From the NCBI GenBank assembly GCA_030427925.1, contig JAUICJ010000030.1, forward strand, positions 1-33,883: 33,883 nucleotides of DNA, written 5' to 3'. Made by a program: the position numbers and the translations under genes. Below the pieces are notes generated by a model that saw only the letters and a list, made by a program, of their open reading frames with translations, made no database searches and was not told the DNA's origin. Source of the stretch: Bacteroidia bacterium (GTDB taxonomy: Bacteria; Bacteroidota; Bacteroidia; Flavobacteriales_D; Sanyastnellaceae). Position 1 is the stretch's first letter. Each line of letters begins with the position of its first letter. Shown piece by piece: positions 9,742 through 17,763 of the stretch.

Positions 9742-12700
9742 TGAGCTGAAGTTTGGATTTCGAGGAAGCCCTTGACAGGATCTTGGGATTTCTTCTTCGT
9801 GTCGATGACGAAATAATAGGTAGCGGCAGGCAACGGTTCCCCAACCTTGCGGCCTTCTGTGAAGGTACCGTCCCAATCGTTGAGGTAGGGCGAAGCGTGG
9901 TGCACCAGATTGCCCCAGCGGTTGTAGACCCAGACCTCGCTTTCAGGGTACAGGAGGATGTGGTCGATGAGCCAGCGGTCGTTGCGCTGGTCGCCATTGG
10001 GCGAGATGAAGGTGTACGGCTCGACTTCCACCAGCGGAATGCAGGCCAAATCCCACACCGTCTCCACCGAACACCCCTCCTCATCCTCCACAACGATCGT
10101 GTACTGACCCGCATCGATGCCATCGATGACCGATCCATTCGGCGCCCCCACCCAATTGTAGGTGTACCCGCCATTGCCCCCAGATGCGAGGACCTCCAAC
10201 AAGCCGTTTTCCTCCCCACACTCGCTCGCAATGGAATCCACCAAATTCACTTCCAACGGCGCAGGTTCCGTGACCTCGAAGTCCGCCTCATCCTCGCAGA
10301 ATGAGGCATTCACCACCAAGACATTGTACGTCCCTGAAGCCAAGTCCACGGCACTCTCAGCGTCCGATACGGACGGCGTCCATTCCCACGTGAGCGATCC
10401 GGCGTTGGCGTCTGAATCCACATGGACCTGTCCGTCCGCACCCCCCGGGCAACTGACGGGAAGGATTTGAGCACCTTCGATGTTCACGGGCACAGGCGGT
10501 AGCACTTCCACCGAGAATGGCGCCGAGCATCCGGTAGCGGTTTCCGTGACCCAAACCGCGTACGTCCCGACCGCATTCACCTCCGCCGAAGCCCCGTTCG
10601 GTGTGCCGAGGACTCCGGGCCCGGACCATTCAAACGTGCACGATGCGGGATCCGAGCTGCCGGTGATGGTGGCTTCGCCCGTGATGCAGTGCAAGCCACC
10701 GTTGGGCGAAACGTCGAAGGACGCATCGGGCAAATCAAACACCGTCACCTCGAACGTCGCTTCAACTTCGGGGCAATCGGCCACGCTCCCCGTGACCGTG
10801 ACGGTCCCCGTGATGGGGCTGTCCGTGGCGTTCGAACCCGCCACGAAATCCGGAACATCGCCGGCTCCAAACGCCCCCAACCCCACATCGGGTTCATTGT
10901 TATCCCACGACCACACGGCTCCTTCTACCGGTTCTACAGGCTCGACTTCGAACTCGGTACCCGGGCAGCCCGAGAGGTCCGCGTAATCGGGCAGCGAGAA
11001 CTCCGGCAACACCTCGACCGGCACGACCACGTCCTCTCCGGGGCAGGCCACTGCACCGATGGCGACGGTGTACTCCACCGATGTGTTGGCGGAGTTCGCA
11101 TTGACCAAGACGTCGGCGATGAGCGCTCCGCTGCCGTCATTGGCCCCAGTGACGCCCACTACGGACTCGACCGTCCACGAGAAGGAGGCTCCGTCGATGT
11201 TGCTCTCGAGGGCGATTTCAGGCGAAGTCCCGCTGCAGATCGAAGCGGAAACGGGATCGGGCAGGATGTTCGCCTCCGGCCCCACGGTAATGAGGTGCTC
11301 CAAGGGCTCGTCGTTGGTGCAGGCCAAGGTCGCGGTCACCACGAACGTACCGTCCACATCCCCCGAATTTTCCGGCACCCAATTCGGCACTTCCACGGGA
11401 CTGACTCCTCCACCCCCGAGCGGGAAGACCGGCTCCACCCCATCGAATCCGCCCACGGACCAAATCACCTCATAGCCCTCGACCGACGATGTCAGGGTGA
11501 AGGCCTCCGTGGTGTCGCCGCTGCACAGGGTTTGGGCCAACAAACTGGCGGCCAAGGAAGCGGCCGGAATCACCTCCACTTCATGCACCACGGAATCCAT
11601 GCCACAGGCACTCCCGACTTGCAAGCCCACCAAATACGTCCCCGAACTAGCGAAACTCAACTCGATGGTCTCCGTACCATTCGTCCACGCCTCGAAATCA
11701 TAGGAATCCCCGACCGCACCATTGAAACTCCCCAACTCCCCCGATTCGACGTTCACCCCGAAGGGAAGCTGCCAAACCCGGCGATACGTCGAGTCGCACC
11801 CCGTCGACGAAATGTTCTCCCCGGGTGTGGTAGCATCGGTGAGCTCGATGGTCGCGTTTTCGCAGACGGGGTTGGGCGGGGTTTGTTCGATGGCCGCTTC
11901 GGCTGGCGTAGAAATGGTGATGGGACCGACCGTAAAAATGGTGGGGAAGCCGCCGACGCTGCAGAGGTTTTGGGCTACGATGGTTGCAGAAAAGGCATTT
12001 TCAATGGGGGGAAACCCGGGGGCGTACGTGTAATCCACGCCGCAGGAACTCGTCGTAAACGCGTGCGCGAGCGAGGTGTCTGCCACAGTGGTGAACACAT
12101 CGCTAGGCGACTCATCGCTGAAACTGACCACATAATCGATGGGCACCTCGTTGGACAAGATGTCGATTTGGTAAGGAAATGGCAGGCAGGTGGTGACGCC
12201 TTGACCTTCGACTGTCACGATCGGGGCTGCACCATTGAAAACGATGTATTGACGCACCGCCTCGCAGCCGTTGGGCGTGGTCAGGGTATGCGTGAGCAGG
12301 AATTGACCGATGGGATAGGTGTGGCTAACGAGTCCGCTGACCAAATCCGACTCCGTCGAAACCGGGCTGCCGTCTCCCCATTCGAACACCTGGGTCCACC
12401 CCGCGACCGCACCCGCGTCCAGCTGAAACGTTGCTTCCGAGTTGCTCGCGCACTTTTTAAACACCGTCAAGCCCCCTTGCTCGTCCGTGGAGAAGCCTGT
12501 AGCCCCGCTCGCCAGGGTTAAATTCGACTGCGGCTGCTCCGTTACTTCAACCAGTTGCACGGCGACATCGCTCCCCAATCCGTTTTGGTTGTCGACGACC
12601 AAACTCACGTTTGCCGTCCCCGAAATCTGGGTGAATTGAACCGCATGGGGCCCCGCACCTGTCGCTGTCGTAGGAACCGCACCGGGACCAAAATTCCACT

Positions 12701-12908
12701 GGTACGTCGTCAAGAGTCCGACCTGAGTGGATAGGCTTTGAAACGTCACCACCTGTCCCGAGCAGATGGACACCACTCCCCCTTGGGCACCGGGTACAGT
12801 TCCGATGGCGGCGATGGGGGTTTGACCCCAAACCTTCGAGCCCCAAACGCTGCAGGCAACGAGCACCATCCATGTGAACACCAACTTGGGCTTCCGATTC
12901 CGCAGCAT
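9738..12908 (-). CDS. T9SS-exported adhesin with PKD/SprB-type repeats and gliding-motility CHU_C C-terminal domain
   Basis: ATG at 12908 is preferred to a TTG six codons upstream. The 1056-residue protein has a signal peptide (about 1-30, ending KVWGQ), PKD-like domains (YQWNFGPGAV; FEWGDGSPV), several PKD-like/Ig-like modules, SprB-type repeats (SCPGGADGQVHV...GTYNVLVV; GGYTYNW...GQYTIVVEDEEGC) and a C-terminal CHU_C domain (about 960-1056: FISPNGDQRNDRW, VWVYNRWGNLVHH, WDGTF, LPAATYYFVIDT, KGFLEI). CHU_C is the type B T9SS signal, so the product is expected at the cell surface. It is the first gene of the four-gene operon and its stop overlaps the PorP/SprF start. Ligand is unknown. Confidence 0.92.
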   Translation of the reverse strand: MLRNRKPKLVFTWMVLVACSVWGSKVWGQTPIAAIGTVPGAQGGVVSICSGQVVTFQSLSTQVGLLTTYQWNFGPGAVPTTATGAGPHAVQFTQISGTANVSLVVDNQNGLGSDVAVQLVEVTEQPQSNLTLASGATGFSTDEQGGLTVFKKCASNSEATFQLDAGAVAGWTQVFEWGDGSPVSTESDLVSGLVSHTYPIGQFLLTHTLTTPNGCEAVRQYIVFNGAAPIVTVEGQGVTTCLPFPYQIDILSNEVPIDYVVSFSDESPSDVFTTVADTSLAHAFTTSSCGVDYTYAPGFPPIENAFSATIVAQNLCSVGGFPTIFTVGPITISTPAEAAIEQTPPNPVCENATIELTDATTPGENISSTGCDSTYRRVWQLPFGVNVESGELGSFNGAVGDSYDFEAWTNGTETIELSFASSGTYLVGLQVGSACGMDSVVHEVEVIPAASLAASLLAQTLCSGDTTEAFTLTSSVEGYEVIWSVGGFDGVEPVFPLGGGGVSPVEVPNWVPENSGDVDGTFVVTATLACTNDEPLEHLITVGPEANILPDPVSASICSGTSPEIALESNIDGASFSWTVESVVGVTGANDGSGALIADVLVNANSANTSVEYTVAIGAVACPGEDVVVPVEVLPEFSLPDYADLSGCPGTEFEVEPVEPVEGAVWSWDNNEPDVGLGAFGAGDVPDFVAGSNATDSPITGTVTVTGSVADCPEVEATFEVTVFDLPDASFDVSPNGGLHCITGEATITGSSDPASCTFEWSGPGVLGTPNGASAEVNAVGTYAVWVTETATGCSAPFSVEVLPPVPVNIEGAQILPVSCPGGADGQVHVDSDANAGSLTWEWTPSVSDAESAVDLASGTYNVLVVNASFCEDEADFEVTEPAPLEVNLVDSIASECGEENGLLEVLASGGNGGYTYNWVGAPNGSVIDGIDAGQYTIVVEDEEGCSVETVWDLACIPLVEVEPYTFISPNGDQRNDRWLIDHILLYPESEVWVYNRWGNLVHHASPYLNDWDGTFTEGRKVGEPLPAATYYFVIDTKKKSQDPVKGFLEIQTSAQ

Positions 12909-12960
12909 GAACGTAAAAATTAGCAACTAAACAACACAAATCTGCGATCAAGCAGGGCGG

Positions 12961-12968
12961 TAAATATA
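12961..12968 (-). promoter_or_regulatory. Possible -7 element of the T9SS adhesin operon
   Basis: The minus strand reads TATATTTA, one mismatch from the Bacteroidota -7 consensus TAnnTTTG, 52 bases before the ATG of the CHU_C gene. I see no convincing -33 TTG at the usual spacing, so this is weak. Confidence 0.3.
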
Positions 12969-13189
12969 GCAAAAACACTTGCGCGGACACCGCGACCAGC
13001 CGCTGTCAGAAATCAACCACTGCCCTAACTTGAGAATAAAATCACGGTAATGCAACGTAAAAGACCGACTCACGTCGCTTGAACCATTTTAGCTTACATT
13101 TACCCTGCTCGAAATTGAACTTCGAGTACATCATTGTGCGCTTCGACTTGACCTCACCCACGTTCACCATCCGCTTCTGCCGCAGTTCC

Positions 13190-14335
13190 TTGAGAAAATG
13201 CGCGGCAGCTACATGGGGGGTGCTCGTCTTGTCGCTACTCATCACCGACGGGCGCGCTCAAGACCCGGACTTCAGCCAGTTCTATAACCTGCCCGTTCTC
13301 ACGAATCCTGCTGAAGCCGGGGCTTATGGCATGCCCGGTCAAGAGGCTGTCAGCCCGCGGCTGACGATGGTTCACCGCAACCGGTGGCCCAACCTTTCGG
13401 GCGCTTTTGTGACCAACGCGTTATCCTTGGACAGTTATTCGCCGACGGTGAAAGGCGGGTTTGGCCTGCGCGTGCTTCAAGACCAAGCTGGCCACGGCAC
13501 CATCGGCACCCGGAACATCGGACTGTCTTGCGCAGTCGGGAAACGCATTGGCCGAAATTTGAAGCTGCGCTTGGGCATCGACTTGGGATATTTTGAAAAA
13601 TCCCTGGATTGGGCGTTGCTCACTTATTACGACCAAATCGACCCGAACGCTGGCTTCATCTATGCCTCCCAGGAGGTTCCCCGAGGGGGCGTCGCCCGTG
13701 GGGTGGATTTGGGCAGCGGCCTGTTGCTGCACTCCCCCAGGTGGCTGATCGGATTCGCTGGCCATCATTTGAATGAGCCCGACCACAGCCTTGCCGGCTC
13801 TGTTTCCAACATTCCCTTGCCGATGAAATGGACGGCTTATGGACGGTACAGCATTCCGATTAAGGGGTTCCCCCTTTCGAAAGGAAGCGTGGATCCGGGC
13901 ATGCGCTATTGGCGTCAAGGGGAATTTGAACAATGGGAGGCTGGCGCACAAGTCACGTCGATTGTCGGAGAGGACGCGAGCGGACTCAAACAAAAAGCCT
14001 ACTTTGGACTGTGGTACCGCGGGTTCCCGGACCGTGGACGCCACGACGCCATTTTGGTCAACGCTGGTTGGGAATCGTATTCATACCGGTTGAGTTACAG
14101 CTGGGACATGACGTATTCAGCGCTGTCCCCCAGCACGGGAGGAGCGCATGAATTGGTGCTCACGCTCTTCCTTCCAGGATTGCTGCCTCGGAGCGCCGGC
14201 AATTTGCGTTCTCAACGTCTAGACGATTTCTGTCCCGGATGCGATTGGGACATGCTCAACACGAGGCAGTGGCTGCCGATTCGACCGAGCAAGTGGCTGC
14301 AGAACAACGACATGGATTCGATTCGCGGCAACTGA
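13190..14335 (+). CDS. Second PorP/SprF family type IX secretion system outer-membrane protein
   Basis: The frame is open from 13079 but contains no ATG before the signal peptide. I place the start at the TTG at 13190 because it yields a compact leader (RKCAAATWGVLVLSLLITDGRAQ); TTG at 13079, GTG at 13136 and TTG at 13145 are alternatives. After cleavage come DPDFSQFYNLPVLTNPAEAGAYG, the PorP/SprF signature region, and about 350 residues of alternating beta-barrel-like strands (GLRVLQDQAGHG, GVDLGSGLLLHS, YRLSYSWDMTYSAL, GAHELVLTLFL). It is divergent from the adhesin operon and could assist one of its cargos, but it has no co-directional cargo gene here. Non-ATG initiation is unusual for its neighbours and could hide a sequence error upstream. 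Confidence 0.85.
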   Translation: MRKCAAATWGVLVLSLLITDGRAQDPDFSQFYNLPVLTNPAEAGAYGMPGQEAVSPRLTMVHRNRWPNLSGAFVTNALSLDSYSPTVKGGFGLRVLQDQAGHGTIGTRNIGLSCAVGKRIGRNLKLRLGIDLGYFEKSLDWALLTYYDQIDPNAGFIYASQEVPRGGVARGVDLGSGLLLHSPRWLIGFAGHHLNEPDHSLAGSVSNIPLPMKWTAYGRYSIPIKGFPLSKGSVDPGMRYWRQGEFEQWEAGAQVTSIVGEDASGLKQKAYFGLWYRGFPDRGRHDAILVNAGWESYSYRLSYSWDMTYSALSPSTGGAHELVLTLFLPGLLPRSAGNLRSQRLDDFCPGCDWDMLNTRQWLPIRPSKWLQNNDMDSIRGN

Positions 14336-14725
14336 CTGAATGCCGCAGGAGGCTATATGGTCCATCCGACTAAGCAGTGCTTGATAGCCCCTAAGGTGAA
14401 TACTAAATGGACATTTTGGCGCCTTGCGACGCTGATCACAAGAACACTCGCTGAAATCTGAATGCCATCCGAATGAATGTGGTGCCAAATTCTGCAAGAG
14501 CGCAACTTAAGGTGATGTACACGCAAGGGAATTGCGGATGGCTTGGCCGGGCGGCTGGCACATCAGGCTGTTGATCCGAGCCTGCCGAAGTGCTTCTGGG
14601 CATCACGCCGCGACCGAATCATTGGGGACGGACTTCTGGACTGACGAATTGACCTCGGTGCGTGCTCGCCTTCGCCATGCCTTAGGCAAGACACCCAACG
14701 ATCAAGTCCAAGGAGGCTAAAAAAC

Positions 14726-14739
14726 ACGTGAATTCACGT
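14726..14739. promoter_or_regulatory. Perfect 14-bp palindrome upstream of fibre gene A (operator candidate)
   Basis: ACGTGAATTCACGT is a perfect inverted repeat, preceded by an A-tract, and ends 130 bp before the ATG of fibre gene A. Fibre gene B has the same core GTGAATTCAC at the identical distance. The intervening sequence is also partly alignable without gaps (AAAA, ATGA, TCAT..ATG.CTT). A LuxR-like dimer site is the simplest reading, probably for the convergent HTH protein. Confidence 0.7.
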
Positions 14740-14834
14740 ATTCGCCCCGGAAAAACTTCATGATGAGTTCTCATTTATGTCTTGCATTCGCCGCTTTATC
14801 CCGCGAAAACCGGCCCCATAGCGCCCAGGCCTCG

Positions 14835-14842
14835 TAATTTTA
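14835..14842 (+). promoter_or_regulatory. -7 element candidate of fibre gene A
   Basis: TAATTTTA differs from TAnnTTTG at the last base and starts 34 bp before the ATG. The same hexamer TAATTT starts 34 bp before the ATG of fibre gene B. No TTG-type -33 box is visible, which would fit a promoter dependent on an activator. Confidence 0.5.
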
Positions 14843-14868
14843 TATATCATATTTCCACATCCATCGAG

Positions 14869-17616
14869 ATGAAACAATGTTTTAGCTTATTTCTTGGTTT
14901 GTTCATCGGATTCGCGGCCTCCGCACAAGCTCAGCAGCAGGCGGTGATCGGCGAGGAGCAGGGCAACAAGATTTATTTGAAGGTCGATGCGTTGATGCTG
15001 CGCGGGGATTTGAACACGCTCTTCGCGAAGTCCGCTGGGCTGCAAGACCAAATCAGCAACCTGTCCTGGTCGGATGTCCTCGAGAATGGAACCACGCCTG
15101 GCGTGGACGTCGATTTCTTCGGCTACGACGCCACCGGCCTCGGCCACGTGACGACTACCGGGACGTTCACTGGCGACAGCCTCGTTCTCAACAAGGACGC
15201 CGCGATCACCGGTCGCTTGAACGTGACGGACGTAACTTCGCTGAGCGACTCCCTCCTCGTGGCGGGCACGGTCGTCCTCAACGACTCGCTGCGGGTCGTG
15301 AAGGCGGCGAGCATCGGCGAGCGGCTCTACGTCACGGGCATCACGGCCCTCGGTGACAGCGTCCACGTGGTGGGCAACGTCGACTTCGACGCACTCTTCA
15401 ACGTGGACGGCGCGGCCACCTTCGGCAGCACGGTAGAAGTCACAGGCGTGGGCACGTTCCGCGACACCTTGAACGTGGACGGCGCGACCCTGCTCAACGA
15501 CTCCCTTAACGTCGACGGCAACACCTACCTCGAACAGGACCTCCAGGTCGACGGCAACACGAACATCGGCGGCACGGTCAACATCACCGGTGCGGTCACC
15601 CTCGGCGACGCCCTGAGCGTCACGGGCAAAACCTCCCTCGGCGACAGCCTCCTCGTCACGAACGGGGCCCAATTCGACAGCGGCGTGAACATCGACGGCA
15701 ACACGACCCTCAACGCGGTGACGGTAGACGGCGACCTCGACCTCAACGGCAACGCCGACATCAGCGGCACGCTCGACGTGCACGGCGCAACCACCCTCGC
15801 CGACTCCCTCACGGTGGAAGGCGAAACGATCCTCAACGACACGCTCAAAGTCAACGCCCCCGCTTTGATGAACGACTCGCTGCACGTGGCCGGCGGCGCT
15901 GGCTTCGGCTCGGACGTGACGGTGGACGGCGCGACGGCACTCGGCGGCAACCTCAACGTCACGGGCAACACGTCGCTCGGCGGCACGCTCGGCGTGAACG
16001 GCGTGACGAGCTTGAACGACAGTCTCCTCGTGACGGGTGGTGCGGATTTCGATAACGGCCTCAACGTGGACGGCAACGCGACCCTCAACACCGCCACGGT
16101 CAGCGGCACGACGACCTTGCAGGGCGAACTGACCGTCAATGCCGAGGCGACCTTCAACGACACCGTGCACTTCAGCAAGCCCGCCCTGTTCAGCGACAGC
16201 GTGGATTTTGCGGGCAACGTGAACGTGGGCGGAACGATGGAAGTGACGCAGCTCATCATCGACGGCGTGACCATTCCCGCGCTGGACAACACCGATGCGT
16301 TGCCGGAGGGCGACACGAATTTGTACTTCACGGCGGCTCGCGAGGCCGCGTTGCAAGCCCAAATCGACTTCATCGATTCGATGAACACCGTGTTGGCATC
16401 GACCATCGACAACCTACTCAATCAACTGTACGATCCCGCCACCTCGACCACAACCGCGGCAACTCCGGTGGTTGCGACCACGGCCACCCTGACCGCCACG
16501 TTCGACGATGGAGGAGCGGAACCGGAATCAGCCGGCTTCATCTTCTCGACCAGCCCCGCCTTCACCGACTCCACGGTGTATACCGTGACCCCGGGGGACG
16601 GCTCCATGTCGCACGCCCTCAGCGGATTGGAAAAGGGCACGACTTACTACTACAAGGCCTTTGTCGTGACCATCATGGGCCGCGCCGAGGGGGCCGTCGA
16701 AAACTTCACCACCATCGATGATGCGTCCGTCACCACATTGGCGGTGAACGATGCAGGCCAAACCACCGCCACCCTCCGCGGGAGCATCGCCGGCAACGGG
16801 GGAGGCACCATCTCAGCCGCGGGCTTCAAGTACGGAACCGCCGCGAACCTCGCCACCGCGACCACCCTCAACAACGCGGCCACCAGCGGAACCTACACGG
16901 AACCCCTGACCGATTTGGACCAAAACACCACCTACTACTACCACGCCTTCGCCACCAACGAAGCCGGAACCGCAGTCGGTGACACCCTCTCGTTCTCCAC
17001 CGTCGGCCCGTGCAACGGCGTCTTCACCTTGACTTACGAAGGATACACCTATCCCCTAATCGAGGCGGGAGGCGAATGCTGGATGGCCGAGAATTTCCGG
17101 GGGAGCTATTCAGGAAGTAGGAGCCGATGTGCTCCGCAAATTAGTAACACCAATCCTGGTATTCCCACCACAGATGGAAGCCAGACGATTTGCGGAATTG
17201 ATAACGATTACCAAGCTGCATTTGGATTCCTTTACCCCTCCTTCTTGGATTCGAACTGCCCCAGCGGTTGGAAGCTTCCGCGAGTTTCCGATTTCAGCGA
17301 CCTGATCGCAAGTGCAGGGGGAGACCCGTTGAAACTGATGTCTGCATCGAACTGGGGCGGAGCAACAACAGGAAACATCGGATTCAATGCACTACCCGGT
17401 GGGTTGACTGATGATGTAGGGCCGGGACAAGAAGATAATTTTTACATCGAGAACATACCCGCCCTAGCTAGCGATGGGATGGCAGTTTTTGCTTTGTACG
17501 GAGGCACCGGTGTTATTTCCGGGTCTGGAGCAAGTGCGGGTACGCAAAACTGGCCCGTGAGTACAGCTGGTGGAGGCGGAACAAATCGTGCTTCAGTGCG
17601 CTGCATCAAAGAATAA
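14869..17616 (+). CDS. Fibre protein A: secreted tail-fibre-like stalk, fibronectin-III-like modules and FISUMP tip
   Basis: ATG at 14869 gives 915 residues with a signal peptide (MKQCFSLFLGLFIGFAASAQAQ); an upstream TTG extension is non-coding in character. Residues about 85-475 are short repeats of the type LNV.G.TSL.DSL.V, a beta-solenoid-like stalk. The motif TDALPEGDTNLYFTAARE (about 475) resembles the STNLYYTDAR motif of phage tail fibres and is followed by a helical segment (about 495-525) that could trimerise. Two fibronectin-III-like modules follow (about 527-712, KGTTYYYKAFV, NTTYYYHAFATNEAGT), then a C-terminal FISUMP domain (about 715-915: ECWMAENFRG, CPSGWKLPRVSDF, GFNALPGG, ASVRCIKE). 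No T9SS C-terminal signal is recognisable, so how it reaches the surface is open. Bases from about 17100 are visibly less GC-rich than the stalk. Binding or adhesion is inferred. Confidence 0.85.
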   Translation: MKQCFSLFLGLFIGFAASAQAQQQAVIGEEQGNKIYLKVDALMLRGDLNTLFAKSAGLQDQISNLSWSDVLENGTTPGVDVDFFGYDATGLGHVTTTGTFTGDSLVLNKDAAITGRLNVTDVTSLSDSLLVAGTVVLNDSLRVVKAASIGERLYVTGITALGDSVHVVGNVDFDALFNVDGAATFGSTVEVTGVGTFRDTLNVDGATLLNDSLNVDGNTYLEQDLQVDGNTNIGGTVNITGAVTLGDALSVTGKTSLGDSLLVTNGAQFDSGVNIDGNTTLNAVTVDGDLDLNGNADISGTLDVHGATTLADSLTVEGETILNDTLKVNAPALMNDSLHVAGGAGFGSDVTVDGATALGGNLNVTGNTSLGGTLGVNGVTSLNDSLLVTGGADFDNGLNVDGNATLNTATVSGTTTLQGELTVNAEATFNDTVHFSKPALFSDSVDFAGNVNVGGTMEVTQLIIDGVTIPALDNTDALPEGDTNLYFTAAREAALQAQIDFIDSMNTVLASTIDNLLNQLYDPATSTTTAATPVVATTATLTATFDDGGAEPESAGFIFSTSPAFTDSTVYTVTPGDGSMSHALSGLEKGTTYYYKAFVVTIMGRAEGAVENFTTIDDASVTTLAVNDAGQTTATLRGSIAGNGGGTISAAGFKYGTAANLATATTLNNAATSGTYTEPLTDLDQNTTYYYHAFATNEAGTAVGDTLSFSTVGPCNGVFTLTYEGYTYPLIEAGGECWMAENFRGSYSGSRSRCAPQISNTNPGIPTTDGSQTICGIDNDYQAAFGFLYPSFLDSNCPSGWKLPRVSDFSDLIASAGGDPLKLMSASNWGGATTGNIGFNALPGGLTDDVGPGQEDNFYIENIPALASDGMAVFALYGGTGVISGSGASAGTQNWPVSTAGGGGTNRASVRCIKE

Positions 17617-17763
17617 ATCCAACAAAAGAATCGGTCAAAGCAAGTTTTAAAAGCCACCGCGGGCAGTGAGGGCCGCGCCATCTGATTGCTAACTCTCCTA
17701 TGAAGGTAAGGGGACCTGCGGGTCGATTGGCCTCGGCACCAGCAGCGGGCTGCGTTCCGAGGG

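Larger units (their letters stand above)
14336..14868 (+). other. 533-base stretch without a recognisable gene; upstream region of fibre gene A
   Basis: I find no credible coding sequence here. The proximal 160 bases hold a palindromic operator and a -7 element (listed separately). The distal part (14336-14710) shows no recognisable RNA, terminator or insertion sequence and has mixed base composition; it may be decayed sequence. Confidence 0.5.

Noticed and set aside
10689-12521. 610-codon plus-strand frame opposite the CHU_C adhesin
   Set aside because: It is antisense to PKD and SprB-type modules and shows no domain of its own.
14532-14720. 62-codon plus-strand frame in the gene-poor stretch
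   Set aside because: It has no ribosome-binding signal, family resemblance or conserved composition, and runs into the promoter region of fibre gene A.
14887-16362. 491-codon minus-strand frame with regular repeats opposite fibre stalk A
   Set aside because: Its periodicity only mirrors the stalk repeats of the plus strand; the plus frame has the signal peptide and motifs.
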